The position numbers and the translations under genes were made by a program. DNA of 64,000 nt from Streptomyces sp. NBC_00457 (GTDB lineage: Bacteria > Actinomycetota > Actinomycetes > Streptomycetales > Streptomycetaceae). Positions 16,632 through 25,254 of this stretch are shown here, piece after piece. Position 1 is the stretch's first letter. The number at the start of each line of letters is the position of its first letter. The notes under the pieces were generated by a model. The model ran no database searches, was not told where the DNA came from, and saw nothing but the letters and a program-made list of their open reading frames with translations. The stretch lies in contig NZ_CP107905.1 in assembly GCF_036014015.1 (NCBI RefSeq), positions 8,432,001 through 8,496,000 of the forward strand. Direction: 5' to 3'.

Positions 16632-17948
16632 TCAGTGCAAGGGGCGGAAGTGGCGTTCGAGGCCCTGCCACACGTCGTCGTACCCGCGCTGCAGATGCTC
16701 CGCCCTGGCTGCCTGCGCGGTCAGCGTCACCGGCCAGCGGGTCTCGAACATGAACGCCAGCCCGTCGTCGACCTTGTGCGGCCGCAGCTCGGCGGTACTC
16801 GCGCGGTCGAAGGTCTCCCGGTCCGGGCCGTGCGCCGACATCATGTTGTGGAGTGATCCGCCGCCCGGCACGAAGCCCTCCGCCTTCGCGTCGTACGCGC
16901 CCTCGATGAGCCCCATGTACTCGCTCATCACGTTCCGGTGGAAGTACGGCGGCCGGAACGTGTCCTCGCCCACCAGCCAGCGCGGCCCGAACACGACGAA
17001 GTCCACGCCGGCGAGCCCCGGGGTGTCGCTCGGCGACGTCAGCACCGTGAAGATCGACGGGTCCGGGTGGTCGTAGCTGATGGTGCCGAGCACATTGAAG
17101 CGGCGCAGGTCATAGGCGTACGGCACATGGTTGCCGTGCCAGGCGACCACGTCGAGCGGGGAGTGGTCATAGGTGGCCGTCCAGAGGTTCCCGCAGAACT
17201 TGTTGACCACCTCGACCGGACCCTCGATCTCCTCGTACGCGGCCACGGGCGCCCGGAAATCCCGGGCGTTGGCAAGTCCGTTGGCGCCGATCGGGCCGAG
17301 GTCGGGCAGCTGGAACGGCGCACCATAGTTCTCGCACACATAACCCCGGGCGGAAGCATCCAGCAGCTCCACACGGAAGCGCACCCCACGAGGAACCAGC
17401 GCCACATGTCCCGGCTCTACATGCAGCAGCCCGAACTCCGTGCGCAGCAGCAGCCCGCCGTGCTCCGGCACGATCAGCAGCTCTCCGTCGGCGTCGCTGA
17501 AGACGCGGTCCATGGAGGAGTTGGCGTGATAGAGGTGCACGGCGATACCGGTGCGCTGGGTCGCGTCGCCGTTGCCACCCAGGGTCCACAGGCCCCGCAG
17601 GAAGTCCGTGCCGGCCGGCGGCTCGGGCAGGGGGTTCCAGCGCAGCCGGTTCGGGTCGGGCACCGACTCCGTGAAGGGCGCCGTACGGATCGAGCCGTTC
17701 TCCGTGCGCGTGAACGCCGGGTGCGCGGCCGAAGGGCGGATCCGGTACAGCCAGGAGCGGCGGTTGTGGGCGCGGGGCTCGGTGAACGCCGTACCGCTGA
17801 GCTGCTCCGCGTACAGCCCGAGCGGGGCGCGCTGGGGCGAGTTGCGGCCCTCGGGCAGGGCGCCCGGGACAGCCTCCGAGCTGTGCTCATTGCCGAAACC
17901 GGAGAGGTAGGCCAGCCCCTCGGCGGTCTTCCGTGCGTCCCCGCTCAT
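16632..17948 (-). CDS. hmgA: Homogentisate 1,2-dioxygenase
   Basis: A 438-residue iron enzyme that opens the ring of homogentisate to maleylacetoacetate in tyrosine and phenylalanine breakdown. The sequence reads as full-length Hmg[27 protein letters not shown] near the start, [10 protein letters not shown], and the metal-ligand region [31 protein letters not shown] with His and Glu ligands, followed by [10 protein letters not shown]. Length agrees with the family (430-450). No fumarylacetoacetase or maleylacetoacetate isomerase lies beside it, so the pathway is split. A GntR gene follows by 27 bp. Confidence 0.97.
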   Translation of the reverse strand: MSGDARKTAEGLAYLSGFGNEHSSEAVPGALPEGRNSPQRAPLGLYAEQLSGTAFTEPRAHNRRSWLYRIRPSAAHPAFTRTENGSIRTAPFTESVPDPNRLRWNPLPEPPAGTDFLRGLWTLGGNGDATQRTGIAVHLYHANSSMDRVFSDADGELLIVPEHGGLLLRTEFGLLHVEPGHVALVPRGVRFRVELLDASARGYVCENYGAPFQLPDLGPIGANGLANARDFRAPVAAYEEIEGPVEVVNKFCGNLWTATYDHSPLDVVAWHGNHVPYAYDLRRFNVLGTISYDHPDPSIFTVLTSPSDTPGLAGVDFVVFGPRWLVGEDTFRPPYFHRNVMSEYMGLIEGAYDAKAEGFVPGGGSLHNMMSAHGPDRETFDRASTAELRPHKVDDGLAFMFETRWPVTLTAQAARAEHLQRGYDDVWQGLERHFRPLH

Positions 17949-18103
17949 GATCAGTGCTCCCTCGCGATCTGATTCCTATGCTCCACCGTAGGATTGCGGT
18001 TTCGTGGGCGCAAGAGGGTCCCCATGACCTCCCCAGGTTGTACGCCGAGAACCCGACTCCAGGGGGATTCGAGGTGTCGGACCGTTGTTCTAGGCTCGCC
18101 GCC

Positions 18104-18649
18104 ATGTCGTGGACGCGTGTACTGCTCGCGGCGCTCGCGGTCTGTGTCCTGCTCCTCGCCGGAGCGGCGGGCTGCGGCTCCGGTGACGCGGGCGAGGGCG
18201 GGAGCCGGAAGAACGGGGAGTCGATGTCACCGGTCGGCGAGCTCCTCGACGCCACCGACGACGAGGGGCGGCGCTACCGCGAGGTGGACGACGAGGACGC
18301 ACCCGAAGTCGGCATCGAGGTGCAGCCGGACGCCGACGAGGGCTGGGACGTACGCCTTACGGTCCACAACTTCCGCTTCTCGCCGCCCGGCACCAAGGCC
18401 GAGGCCGTGCCCGGCCGGGGTCTCGCCCACCTCTTCGTCGACGGCCGCCGCATCGCCCGGCTCCGTGCCCCCGAGTACCGCCTTTCGGCCGACCTCGTCC
18501 AGCGTGGTACGCACCACGTCACCGTCCGGCTCTACGCCGACGACGGCACGGTGTGGGCCGTGGACGGCGAGCCCGTCGAGAGCACGGCCGACATCACGGC
18601 GTCGCAGCCGGGACCGACGGCGCGCACGAGCGCGCCCGCAGGGCGGTGA
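18104..18649 (+). CDS. Lipoprotein of unknown function
   Basis: A 181-residue lipoprotein. The lipobox LAGAAGC follows a 20-residue hydrophobic segment, so Cys25 should carry the lipid. An acidic, Gly/Ser-rich linker leads to a beta-rich domain (VRLTVHNFRFSPPG ... GLAHLFVDGRRIARL ... YRLSADLVQRGTHHVTVRLYADDGTVWAVDGEPV). The ATG at 18104 begins the only sensible signal sequence; the frame extends upstream without one. The domain resembles small cupredoxin- or CopC-like beta folds by eye, but no metal site is evident. It lies 52 bp before a TetR gene. Confidence 0.75.
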   Translation: MSWTRVLLAALAVCVLLLAGAAGCGSGDAGEGGSRKNGESMSPVGELLDATDDEGRRYREVDDEDAPEVGIEVQPDADEGWDVRLTVHNFRFSPPGTKAEAVPGRGLAHLFVDGRRIARLRAPEYRLSADLVQRGTHHVTVRLYADDGTVWAVDGEPVESTADITASQPGPTARTSAPAGR

Positions 18650-18701
18650 ATGTGGCCGACAACAGGGGGCGAGCTTCACCGGGCCCGGGCGGAGGGGCAT
18701 C

Positions 18702-19325
18702 ATGAAACCCGTGCCTCATGCGACCTCGCTCCGTCGTGCGCCCATCCAGCGGCGCAGCGCCGAACGGCTGACCAGGATCCTCGACGCCTGCGCCGACCTC
18801 CTCGACGAGGTCGGCTACGACGACCTGAGCACCCGTGCCGTCGCCCAGCGCGCGGGCGTCCCGATCGGCTCGGTCTACCGCTTCTTCGGCAACAAACGGC
18901 AGATGGCCGACGCGCTGGCCCAGCGCAACCTCGAGCGCTACACCGAGCGCGTCACCGTCCGCCTCGAGGAGGCCGGCGACGGCGACGGAGGCTGGCGGGT
19001 CGCGATGGACGCCGTCCTCGACGAGTACCTCGCCATGAAGCGCACCGCGCCCGGCTTCTCCCTCGTCGACTTCGGCAACCAGATCCCGGTCGGCACCCGG
19101 CACTCCGAGCCCAACCACCGCGTCGCCGACCGCCTCACCGACCTGCTCTCCGGCTATCTCGACCGCAGCCCCGACGACGATCTGCGGCGCACCTTCCTCA
19201 TCGCCGTGGAAACCGCCGACACCCTCGTCCACCTGGCCTTCCGGGTGGCCCCCGAGGGCGACGAGAAGATCATCGAGGAGGCGCGGGAGCTGCTGCGGGC
19301 GTACCTGGCGCGCGTCCTGGACTGA
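18702..19325 (+). CDS. TetR-family transcriptional regulator
   Basis: A 207-residue regulator with its HTH at about 15-60 (RRSAERLTRILDACADLLDEVGYDDLSTRAVAQRAGVPIGSVYRFFGNKRQMADALA) and a C-terminal domain that includes a TADTLVHLAFRV helix. The ATG at 18702 has GGAGGGG 6-10 nt upstream. A near-perfect palindrome sits 64 bp after its stop, before the molybdopterin oxidoreductase, so it is a candidate repressor for that gene. Confidence 0.92.
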   Translation: MKPVPHATSLRRAPIQRRSAERLTRILDACADLLDEVGYDDLSTRAVAQRAGVPIGSVYRFFGNKRQMADALAQRNLERYTERVTVRLEEAGDGDGGWRVAMDAVLDEYLAMKRTAPGFSLVDFGNQIPVGTRHSEPNHRVADRLTDLLSGYLDRSPDDDLRRTFLIAVETADTLVHLAFRVAPEGDEKIIEEARELLRAYLARVLD

Positions 19326-19388
19326 CTTCCGCGGCCCTCCGGCCCTCGCGGGTTTCCGACCTCACCCCCGGCAGACCCTCCCCCTCGT

Positions 19389-19406
19389 GCATACCGGTCG
19401 GTATGC
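19389..19406. promoter_or_regulatory. TetR-type palindrome before the molybdopterin oxidoreductase
   Basis: GCATACCG-GT-CGGTATGC is a perfect 8-bp inverted repeat with a 2-nt centre. Read on the other strand it contains CATACCGACCGGT, the same core found at 30531, 45481 and 51057. Confidence 0.7.
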
Positions 19407-19455
19407 TCGACCGCAGTTCGTGCGTCACCGTCGCCGCCGCCCCCCGGGAGGACCC

Positions 19456-21732
19456 GTGTCCCGCACCGCCCTGCGAATCTGCCCCCTGTGTGAGGCCACC
19501 TGCGGGCTGACCCTCACCATCGAGGGCACCCGTGTCACCGGTGCCCGCGGTGATCGTGACGATGTGTTCAGCGAAGGGTTCATCTGCCCGAAGGGCGCCT
19601 CCTTCGGCGCCGTCGACGGCGACCCCGACCGGCTGCGCACACCCCTCGTCCGCAAGGACGGCGAGCTGCGCGAGGCCACCTGGCAGGAGGCGTTCGACGC
19701 GGTCGCCGCCGGTATCCGCCCGGTCGTCGAGCGCTACGGCGCCAACTCCGTCGGCGTCGTCCTGGGCAACCCGAACGTCCACACCATGGCCGGCGCCCTC
19801 TACCCGCCCGTCCTGCTCGCCGGCCTCGGCACCCGCAGCCTGTTCACTGCCTCCACGGTCGACCAGATGCCCAAGCACGTCTCCAGCGGGCTCCTCTACG
19901 GCGACGCCCTCGCGATCCCCGTACCCGACCTGGACCACACCGACCACCTGCTCCTCATCGGCGCCAACCCCCTGGAATCCAACGGGAGTCTGTGCACCGC
20001 CCCCGACTTCCCCGGCAAGCTCAAGGCCCTCAAGGCCCGCGGCGGCACCCTCACCGTCATCGACCCGCGCCGCACCCGCACCGCCAAACTCGCCGACCGC
20101 CACCTCGCCATCCGCCCCGGCACGGACGCCCTGCTGCTCGCGGCGATGACGTACGTCCTCTTCGAGGAGGACCTCGTCGACCTCGTCGATCTGACGCCCC
20201 ATGTGCAGGGCGTCGAAGAACTCCGGGACGCCGTACGGCACTTCACGCCCGAAGCCGTCACCGCCGCCTGCGACATCGACGCCGGCGTCATCCGCGCCCT
20301 CGCCCGCGAACTCGCCGCCGCCCCCACCGCCGCCGTCTACGCCCGCATCGGCAGCTGCACCGTCTCGCACGGCACCCTGGCCAGCTGGCTCGTCGACGTC
20401 CTCAACATCCTCACCGGCAACCTCGACCGCCCCGGCGGCGCGCTCTTCCCGCAGTCGGCCACCGACAAGACACCCCGGCCCGCCGGACCCGGCCGCGGCT
20501 TCCAGCTCGCCCGCTGGCACTCCCGCGTCAGCGAACACCCCGAGGCCAAGGGCGAGCTGCCGCTGTCCGCGCTCGCCGAGGAGATCGACACCGCCACACC
20601 CGAGGGCGAGCCGATCCGGGCCCTCATCGCCATCGCCGCCAACCCGGTGCTGTCCGCCCCCGACGGCGACCGGCTCGACAAGGGCCTCGACTCGCTCGAC
20701 TTCATGGTCAGTGTCGACCCCTACCTCAACGAGACCTCCCGCCACGCCCACGTCGTCCTGCCGCCGCCCCCGCCCTCCCAGAGCGCCCACTACGACTTCG
20801 CCTTCAACACCTTCGCCGTACGCAATCAGGTCCGCTACACCCGCGCCGCCGTCCCGCTCGAACCCGGCCGTATGTCCGAGAGCGAGATCCTCGCCCGGCT
20901 GACCCTCGCGGCGACCGGCATGCACGGCGCCGACCCCGCGGCCGTGGACGCGCTGGTCGTACAGCAGACCCTGGGCAAGGCCGTCAGGGAGCCGCACTCG
21001 CCCGTGCACGGCAGGGACCCTGAGGAACTGGCGGACCAGCTCACCGGCGAGAACGGCCCCGAGCGGCGGCTCGACATGATGCTGCGCCTCGGCCCCTACG
21101 GCGACGGGTTCGGCATACGACCGGACGGCCTGACCCTGGAGAAGGTCCTGGCGCATCCGCACGGCATCGACCTCGGACCGCTGCACCCCCGGCTGCCGCA
21201 GCCGCTGAAGACCACGAGCGGCACAATCGAGCTGCTGCCGCAGCCGATCGCCGACGACCTGCCCCGGCTGACGCGCGCCCTCGACGAGCGGCCCGACGGA
21301 CTCGTCCTGATCGGCCGCCGCCATCTGCGCTCCAACAACAGCTGGATGCACAACGTGCCCGCCCTCACCGGCGGCACCAACCGCTGCACCCTGCACATCC
21401 ACCCCGCCGACGCCGAACGCCTCGGCGTCCGCGACGGGGCGCCGGTGCGGCTGAAGGGCGCCGGGGGAGAGGTGACGGCCCCGGCCGAGGTCACCGACGG
21501 CGTCCGGCAGGGCGTGGTCAGCCTGCCGCACGGATGGGGCCACAACCGTCCCGGCACCCGGCTCGGCCACGCCTCCACCGACCCCGGCGTCAACGTCAAC
21601 CAGCTCCTCGACGGCAGCCTGCTCGACCCGCTGTCGGGCAACGCGGTCCTCAACGGAGTTCCCGTGGAAATCTCCCCTGTGACCGAAGCCGTGACCGAAG
21701 CCGTGACCGAAAAGCTCACCCCGCTGACCTGA
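19456..21732 (+). CDS. Molybdopterin-dependent oxidoreductase (formate dehydrogenase/nitrate reductase superfamily)
   Basis: A 758-residue enzyme with an N-terminal [4Fe-4S] site of four cysteines (Cys9, 12, 16 and 44 in CPLCEATC and FICPKG). The molybdopterin domains follow (NPLESNGSLCTAPDFPGKLKALKARGG, IDPRRTRTAKLADRHLAIRPGTDALLLAAMTYVL), and the C-terminal dinucleotide-binding part contains LIGRRHLRSNNSWMHN and GVVSLPHGWGHNRPGT. The start is GTG 19456, with GGGAGGAC upstream. No electron-transfer subunit is adjacent and there is no Tat signal, so it is probably cytoplasmic. The last codons carry a threefold TEAV repeat. The substrate is unknown. Confidence 0.9.
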   Translation: MSRTALRICPLCEATCGLTLTIEGTRVTGARGDRDDVFSEGFICPKGASFGAVDGDPDRLRTPLVRKDGELREATWQEAFDAVAAGIRPVVERYGANSVGVVLGNPNVHTMAGALYPPVLLAGLGTRSLFTASTVDQMPKHVSSGLLYGDALAIPVPDLDHTDHLLLIGANPLESNGSLCTAPDFPGKLKALKARGGTLTVIDPRRTRTAKLADRHLAIRPGTDALLLAAMTYVLFEEDLVDLVDLTPHVQGVEELRDAVRHFTPEAVTAACDIDAGVIRALARELAAAPTAAVYARIGSCTVSHGTLASWLVDVLNILTGNLDRPGGALFPQSATDKTPRPAGPGRGFQLARWHSRVSEHPEAKGELPLSALAEEIDTATPEGEPIRALIAIAANPVLSAPDGDRLDKGLDSLDFMVSVDPYLNETSRHAHVVLPPPPPSQSAHYDFAFNTFAVRNQVRYTRAAVPLEPGRMSESEILARLTLAATGMHGADPAAVDALVVQQTLGKAVREPHSPVHGRDPEELADQLTGENGPERRLDMMLRLGPYGDGFGIRPDGLTLEKVLAHPHGIDLGPLHPRLPQPLKTTSGTIELLPQPIADDLPRLTRALDERPDGLVLIGRRHLRSNNSWMHNVPALTGGTNRCTLHIHPADAERLGVRDGAPVRLKGAGGEVTAPAEVTDGVRQGVVSLPHGWGHNRPGTRLGHASTDPGVNVNQLLDGSLLDPLSGNAVLNGVPVEISPVTEAVTEAVTEKLTPLT

Positions 21733-21802
21733 GCAAAGCCGTGACCAGGAGTTTTGCGCTTATTGCTCGCATGTCAACGTCTTGTTAACGCCGTTCGACG
21801 GC

Positions 21803-21857
21803 ACCTAACGTCATCGCACTGCCGACTCCGGTGGGAGTTCAAGGGCGAACGTTAGGT
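21803..21857 (+). promoter_or_regulatory. Inverted repeat in the leader of the citrate-type transporter gene
   Basis: ACCTAACGT (21803-21811) and ACGTTAGGT (21849-21857) form a perfect 9-bp inverted repeat with a 37-nt loop. The right arm ends 8 nt before the ATG, so in RNA it would cover the ribosome site; as DNA it could be two half-operators. Confidence 0.45.
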
Positions 21858-21865
21858 ATCCACTC

Positions 21866-23269
21866 ATGCTGACCATCCTCGGCTTCGCCATGATCGCGAC
21901 CTTCCTGGTCCTGATCATGATGAAGAAGATGTCGCCGATCGCGGCGCTCGTGCTGATCCCGGCACTGTTCTGCGTGTTCGTCGGGAAGGGCGCCAAGCTC
22001 GGTGACTACGTCATCGACGGCGTGACCAGCCTTGCCCCGACCGCGGCGATGCTCATGTTCGCGATCGTCTACTTCGGAGTGATGATCGACGTCGGGCTCT
22101 TCGACCCGATCGTCCGGGGGATCCTCAAGTTCTGCAAGGCCGACCCGATGCGCATCGTCGTCGGCACCGCCGTACTCGCCGCCATCGTCTCGCTCGACGG
22201 CGACGGCTCGACCACCTTCATGATCACGGTCTCGGCGATGTACCCGCTGTACAAGCGCCTGAAGATGAGCCTGGTCGTCATGACCGGTGTCGCCGCGATG
22301 GCCAACGGCGTGATGAACACCCTGCCGTGGGGCGGCCCGACGGCCCGCGCCGCCACCGCCCTCAAGCTGGACGCCAGCGAGATCTTCATCCCGATGATCC
22401 CGGCCCTCGCCGTCGGCCTCCTCGGCGTCTTCGTGCTCTCGTACGTCCTCGGCATGCGCGAGCGCAAGCGGCTCGGCACGCTGACGCTGGACGAGGTGCT
22501 GGTCGACGAGAAGGAGACGGAGACCGTTCTCGTGGGCGCCGGAGGCTCCGGCAAGACCCCGGTGGCCACCGGCGGCTCGGGTGCCGGCACGGACGCCGAC
22601 GCGCCCGACGACGAGGACGACAGCATGCTCAAGGTCCTCGACCCGGCCCGGCCCACCCTGCGCCCCAAGCTGTACTGGTTCAACGCGCTGCTCACGGTGG
22701 TCCTGCTCACCGCCATGATCATGGAGTGGCTGCCGATCCCGGTGCTGTTCCTGCTCGGCGCCGCCCTGGCGCTGACCGTCAACTTCCCGCACATGCCCGA
22801 CCAGAAGGCCCGCATCGGCGCCCACGCCGAGAACGTCCTCAACGTCTCCGGCATGGTCTTCGCCGCCGCCGTCTTCACCGGCGTCCTCCAGGGCACCGGC
22901 ATGGTCGACCACATGGCCAAGTGGATGGTGGACGTCATCCCCGAGGGCATGGGCCCGCACATGGCCCTGGTCACCGGTCTGCTGAGCCTCCCGCTCACCT
23001 ACTTCATGTCGAACGACGGCTTCTACTTCGGTGTCCTGCCGGTCCTCGCCGAAGCCGGTGCCGCGCACGGCGTCTCCCCGCTGGAGATGGCCCGCGCCTC
23101 CCTGGTCGGCCAGCCGCTGCACATGTCGAGCCCGCTCGTCCCGGCCGTGTACGTCCTGGTCGGCATGGCCAAGGTGGAGTTCGGCGACCACACGAGGTTC
23201 GTGGTGAAGTGGGCGGCCCTCACATGTCTGATCATCCTCGGGGCAGGCATCCTCTTCGGAATCATCTGA
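21866..23269 (+). CDS. CitMHS-family metal-citrate:H+ symporter
   Basis: A 467-residue transporter with about 12 helices. The start MLTILGFAMIATFLVLIMMKK, the SLDGDGSTTFMITVSAMYPLY segment and the PLTYFMSNDGFYFGVLPVLAE segment are typical of CitM/CitH proteins, which import citrate complexed to Mg2+ or Ca2+. A polar central loop at about 205-255 (Gly/Asp/Glu-rich) separates the two halves. An MFS gene follows by 23 bp, so they form an operon. No citrate two-component system is adjacent; the leader inverted repeat may be the control element. Confidence 0.93.
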   Translation: MLTILGFAMIATFLVLIMMKKMSPIAALVLIPALFCVFVGKGAKLGDYVIDGVTSLAPTAAMLMFAIVYFGVMIDVGLFDPIVRGILKFCKADPMRIVVGTAVLAAIVSLDGDGSTTFMITVSAMYPLYKRLKMSLVVMTGVAAMANGVMNTLPWGGPTARAATALKLDASEIFIPMIPALAVGLLGVFVLSYVLGMRERKRLGTLTLDEVLVDEKETETVLVGAGGSGKTPVATGGSGAGTDADAPDDEDDSMLKVLDPARPTLRPKLYWFNALLTVVLLTAMIMEWLPIPVLFLLGAALALTVNFPHMPDQKARIGAHAENVLNVSGMVFAAAVFTGVLQGTGMVDHMAKWMVDVIPEGMGPHMALVTGLLSLPLTYFMSNDGFYFGVLPVLAEAGAAHGVSPLEMARASLVGQPLHMSSPLVPAVYVLVGMAKVEFGDHTRFVVKWAALTCLIILGAGILFGII

Positions 23270-23292
23270 CGTACCGCACGGAGGACTCGACC

Positions 23293-24528
23293 ATGGCGCC
23301 CGGTGGGAACCGCGGCTGGCTGCTCCGCCTCGTCATCGCCTTCAGCTTCGCGCAGGGGGCGGTGTCGATGGCCCGGCCCGCCGTCTCCTACCGGGCGCTC
23401 GCGCTGGGCGCCGACGAGCGGGCGATCGGCGTCATCGCGGGTGTGTACGCCCTGCTCCCGCTGTTCGCCGCCGTCCCGCTGGGCCGCCGTACCGACCACG
23501 GCCGCTGTGCGCCCCTGCTGCCCGCCGGAGTGGTCCTGATATCCGGCGGCTGCGCGCTCAGCGGCCTCGTGGACTCCCTCTGGGCGATGGCGATCTGGAG
23601 CGGAGTGATGGGTCTCGGACACTTGTCCTTCGTCATCGGCGCCCAGTCGCTCGTCGCCCGCCAGTCCGCCCCGCACGAACAGGACCGTAACTTCGGCCAC
23701 TTCACCATCGGCGCCTCGCTCGGCCAACTGGTCGGCCCGATCGCGGCGGGCGCGCTGATCGGTGGCCGGGACATGGCCGGGACGAGTGCCCTCGCGCTGC
23801 TGGTCGCGGGTGCGGTCGCGGCGGTCGCGTTCACGTCGCTGTGGCGCATAGAGGACCGTACGACCGCCAAGTCCCGTACTGCGCAGGGCGACCGCGTCCC
23901 CGTCCAGCGCATCCTGCGCGCCCGGGGTGTCCCCGCGGGCATCCTCATCAGCCTCTCCGTGCTGTCCGCGACCGACATCCTCACCGCCTATCTGCCGGTG
24001 GTCGGCGAGCACCGGGGCATCGCGCCGTCGGTCATCGGCGTACTGCTCAGCCTGCGCGCGGCGGCCACGATCGCCTGCCGTCTGGTGCTGACCCCGCTGC
24101 TGAGGCTGCTGGGCCGGACGCTGCTGCTCACCGTGACCTGTCTGCTGGCGGCCCTGCTGTGCGCGGGCATCGCGCTGCCGGTGCCGGTGTGGGCGCTGGC
24201 CCTGATCCTCGTCGCCCTCGGCTTCTGCCTCGGCGTCGGCCAGCCGCTGTCCATGACGACGGTCGTCCAGGCGGCCCCCGACGGCGCCCGCTCCACGGCC
24301 CTCGCACTCCGGCTGACCGGCAACCGCCTCGGCCAGGTCGCCGCCCCGGCGACCGCGGGTCTGGTCGCGGGGGTCGCGGGTGTGGCGGCGCCGTTCGTGA
24401 TGCTGGGGGGTCTGTTGCTGCTGTCGGCGGGGGTCGCGCTGCGGACGCCGAAGGGGCCCGAGGGCCCTGGCCCCGCCTCGCAGGCGCGGCCGAAGCGCTC
24501 CAGATTCCGCCGCACGAGTGATATCTGA
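23293..24528 (+). CDS. MFS transporter
   Basis: A 411-residue major facilitator protein with about 12 helices. The loop 2-3 motif appears as VPLGRRTDHGRCAPLL. The cytoplasmic tail is basic (PKRSRFRRTSDI). The ATG at 23293 was chosen because it starts the first helix and a GGAGGA site precedes it. It lies 23 bp after the citrate-type symporter and ends in a strong hairpin, so it closes that operon. The substrate is unknown; drug or metabolite efflux is as likely as uptake. Confidence 0.9.
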   Translation: MAPGGNRGWLLRLVIAFSFAQGAVSMARPAVSYRALALGADERAIGVIAGVYALLPLFAAVPLGRRTDHGRCAPLLPAGVVLISGGCALSGLVDSLWAMAIWSGVMGLGHLSFVIGAQSLVARQSAPHEQDRNFGHFTIGASLGQLVGPIAAGALIGGRDMAGTSALALLVAGAVAAVAFTSLWRIEDRTTAKSRTAQGDRVPVQRILRARGVPAGILISLSVLSATDILTAYLPVVGEHRGIAPSVIGVLLSLRAAATIACRLVLTPLLRLLGRTLLLTVTCLLAALLCAGIALPVPVWALALILVALGFCLGVGQPLSMTTVVQAAPDGARSTALALRLTGNRLGQVAAPATAGLVAGVAGVAAPFVMLGGLLLLSAGVALRTPKGPEGPGPASQARPKRSRFRRTSDI

Positions 24529-24558
24529 CGACGCGCCGGGGTCGGTACGGCGCGTCGT
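24528..24558 (+). terminator. Strong stem-loop terminator after the MFS gene
   Basis: ACGACGCGCCG (24528-24538) pairs perfectly with CGGCGCGTCGT (24548-24558) across a 9-nt loop and starts on the last base of the stop codon. There is no U-run, as usual in streptomycetes. Confidence 0.8.
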
Positions 24559-24588
24559 GGTGCGCGTAACGGAGAGTCAGGCGAAAGA

Positions 24589-24608
24589 ACGATTTGTATG
24601 AAAATCGT
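24589..24608. promoter_or_regulatory. AT-rich inverted repeat before the sortase-substrate gene
   Basis: ACGATTT-GTATGA-AAATCGT is a perfect 7-bp inverted repeat just upstream of the GGAGGAG ribosome site (24617-24623). It is unusually AT-rich for this region. It could be an operator or a leader stem-loop. Confidence 0.45.
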
Positions 24609-24627
24609 CTGAATCGGAGGAGCGCGC

Positions 24628-25254
24628 ATGCCCACCCAGACACCCACACGTACCTTCCGCCGCCGCGCGGGCGCCACTGTCGTCCTCACCGCCCTCACCG
24701 CGGCGGGCGCGTCATGGGTGGCGGCGCCGACGGCGTCGGCCCAAGGGGAGAACGGCGACATCAGGATCCACAGCGCGGGCGTGCCCTTCGGGGACTCGAG
24801 AGACGAGCCGGTGGTCTGCAGGTTCTATCTCGACGCCGTCAACTTCGACGTCCTCCCCGCCATCGCCTACACCATCACGCCGCAGCCTCCGCTGCCCTCC
24901 GCCGCCACCGTCGCCGGCACCATCCAGCTCGGCGGGGGTGCCGGTCACACCGACCAGCTGAGGCTCGCGGACGGGCAGTACAAGATCACCTGGATCGTGC
25001 TGGGCGCCCCCAAGGAGAAGGTCTTCCGCGTCAACTGCCGCGACCGCAACCGCATCGAGGACAACCACCGCGCCGACGCGGCCTGGGGGCCGGGCGACCA
25101 CCGCGGCCCGCGGGGCGGTGTGCACGCGGGCGGCGGCGGTCTCGTCGACAGCGCCGCCGCGTTCGCGCCGGTGACCGGCGCGGCGGCCGTGGTCGCCCTC
25201 GGCGGCACCATGTACTTCCGGATGAACCGCCGCCGGCCCCATGGTGCCGCGTAG
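24628..25254 (+). CDS. Secreted surface protein with a candidate APVTG sortase signal
   Basis: A 208-residue exported protein. The signal peptide ends near TASAQ (38-39). A mature domain with two cysteines (64 and 137) probably has one disulfide. A Gly/His-rich stretch (GPGDHRGPRGGVHAGGGG) is followed by APVTG at 180-184, a hydrophobic run (AAAVVALGGTMYF) and the basic tail RMNRRRP. That order (xPxTG, helix, basic end) is a cell-wall sorting signal with Ala in place of Leu. The next gene, overlapping by 14 bp, is a class F sortase, the expected processing enzyme. Function of the mature domain is unknown. Confidence 0.8.
   Translation: MPTQTPTRTFRRRAGATVVLTALTAAGASWVAAPTASAQGENGDIRIHSAGVPFGDSRDEPVVCRFYLDAVNFDVLPAIAYTITPQPPLPSAATVAGTIQLGGGAGHTDQLRLADGQYKITWIVLGAPKEKVFRVNCRDRNRIEDNHRADAAWGPGDHRGPRGGVHAGGGGLVDSAAAFAPVTGAAAVVALGGTMYFRMNRRRPHGAA

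Noticed and set aside
14634..16856. 740-residue plus-strand open frame
   Set aside because: It covers the antisense of the ISP-domain, GntR and part of hmgA genes, with Arg/His/Gln-rich sequence and no recognisable domain.
18104..18649. Copper-binding cupredoxin or CopC lipoprotein
   Set aside because: The beta-rich layout is suggestive, but no His/Cys/Met metal site is visible, so only a lipoprotein is called.
19270..21570. 766-residue minus-strand open frame
   Set aside because: Antisense to the molybdopterin oxidoreductase; a repetitive Gly/Val/Asp product with no motif.
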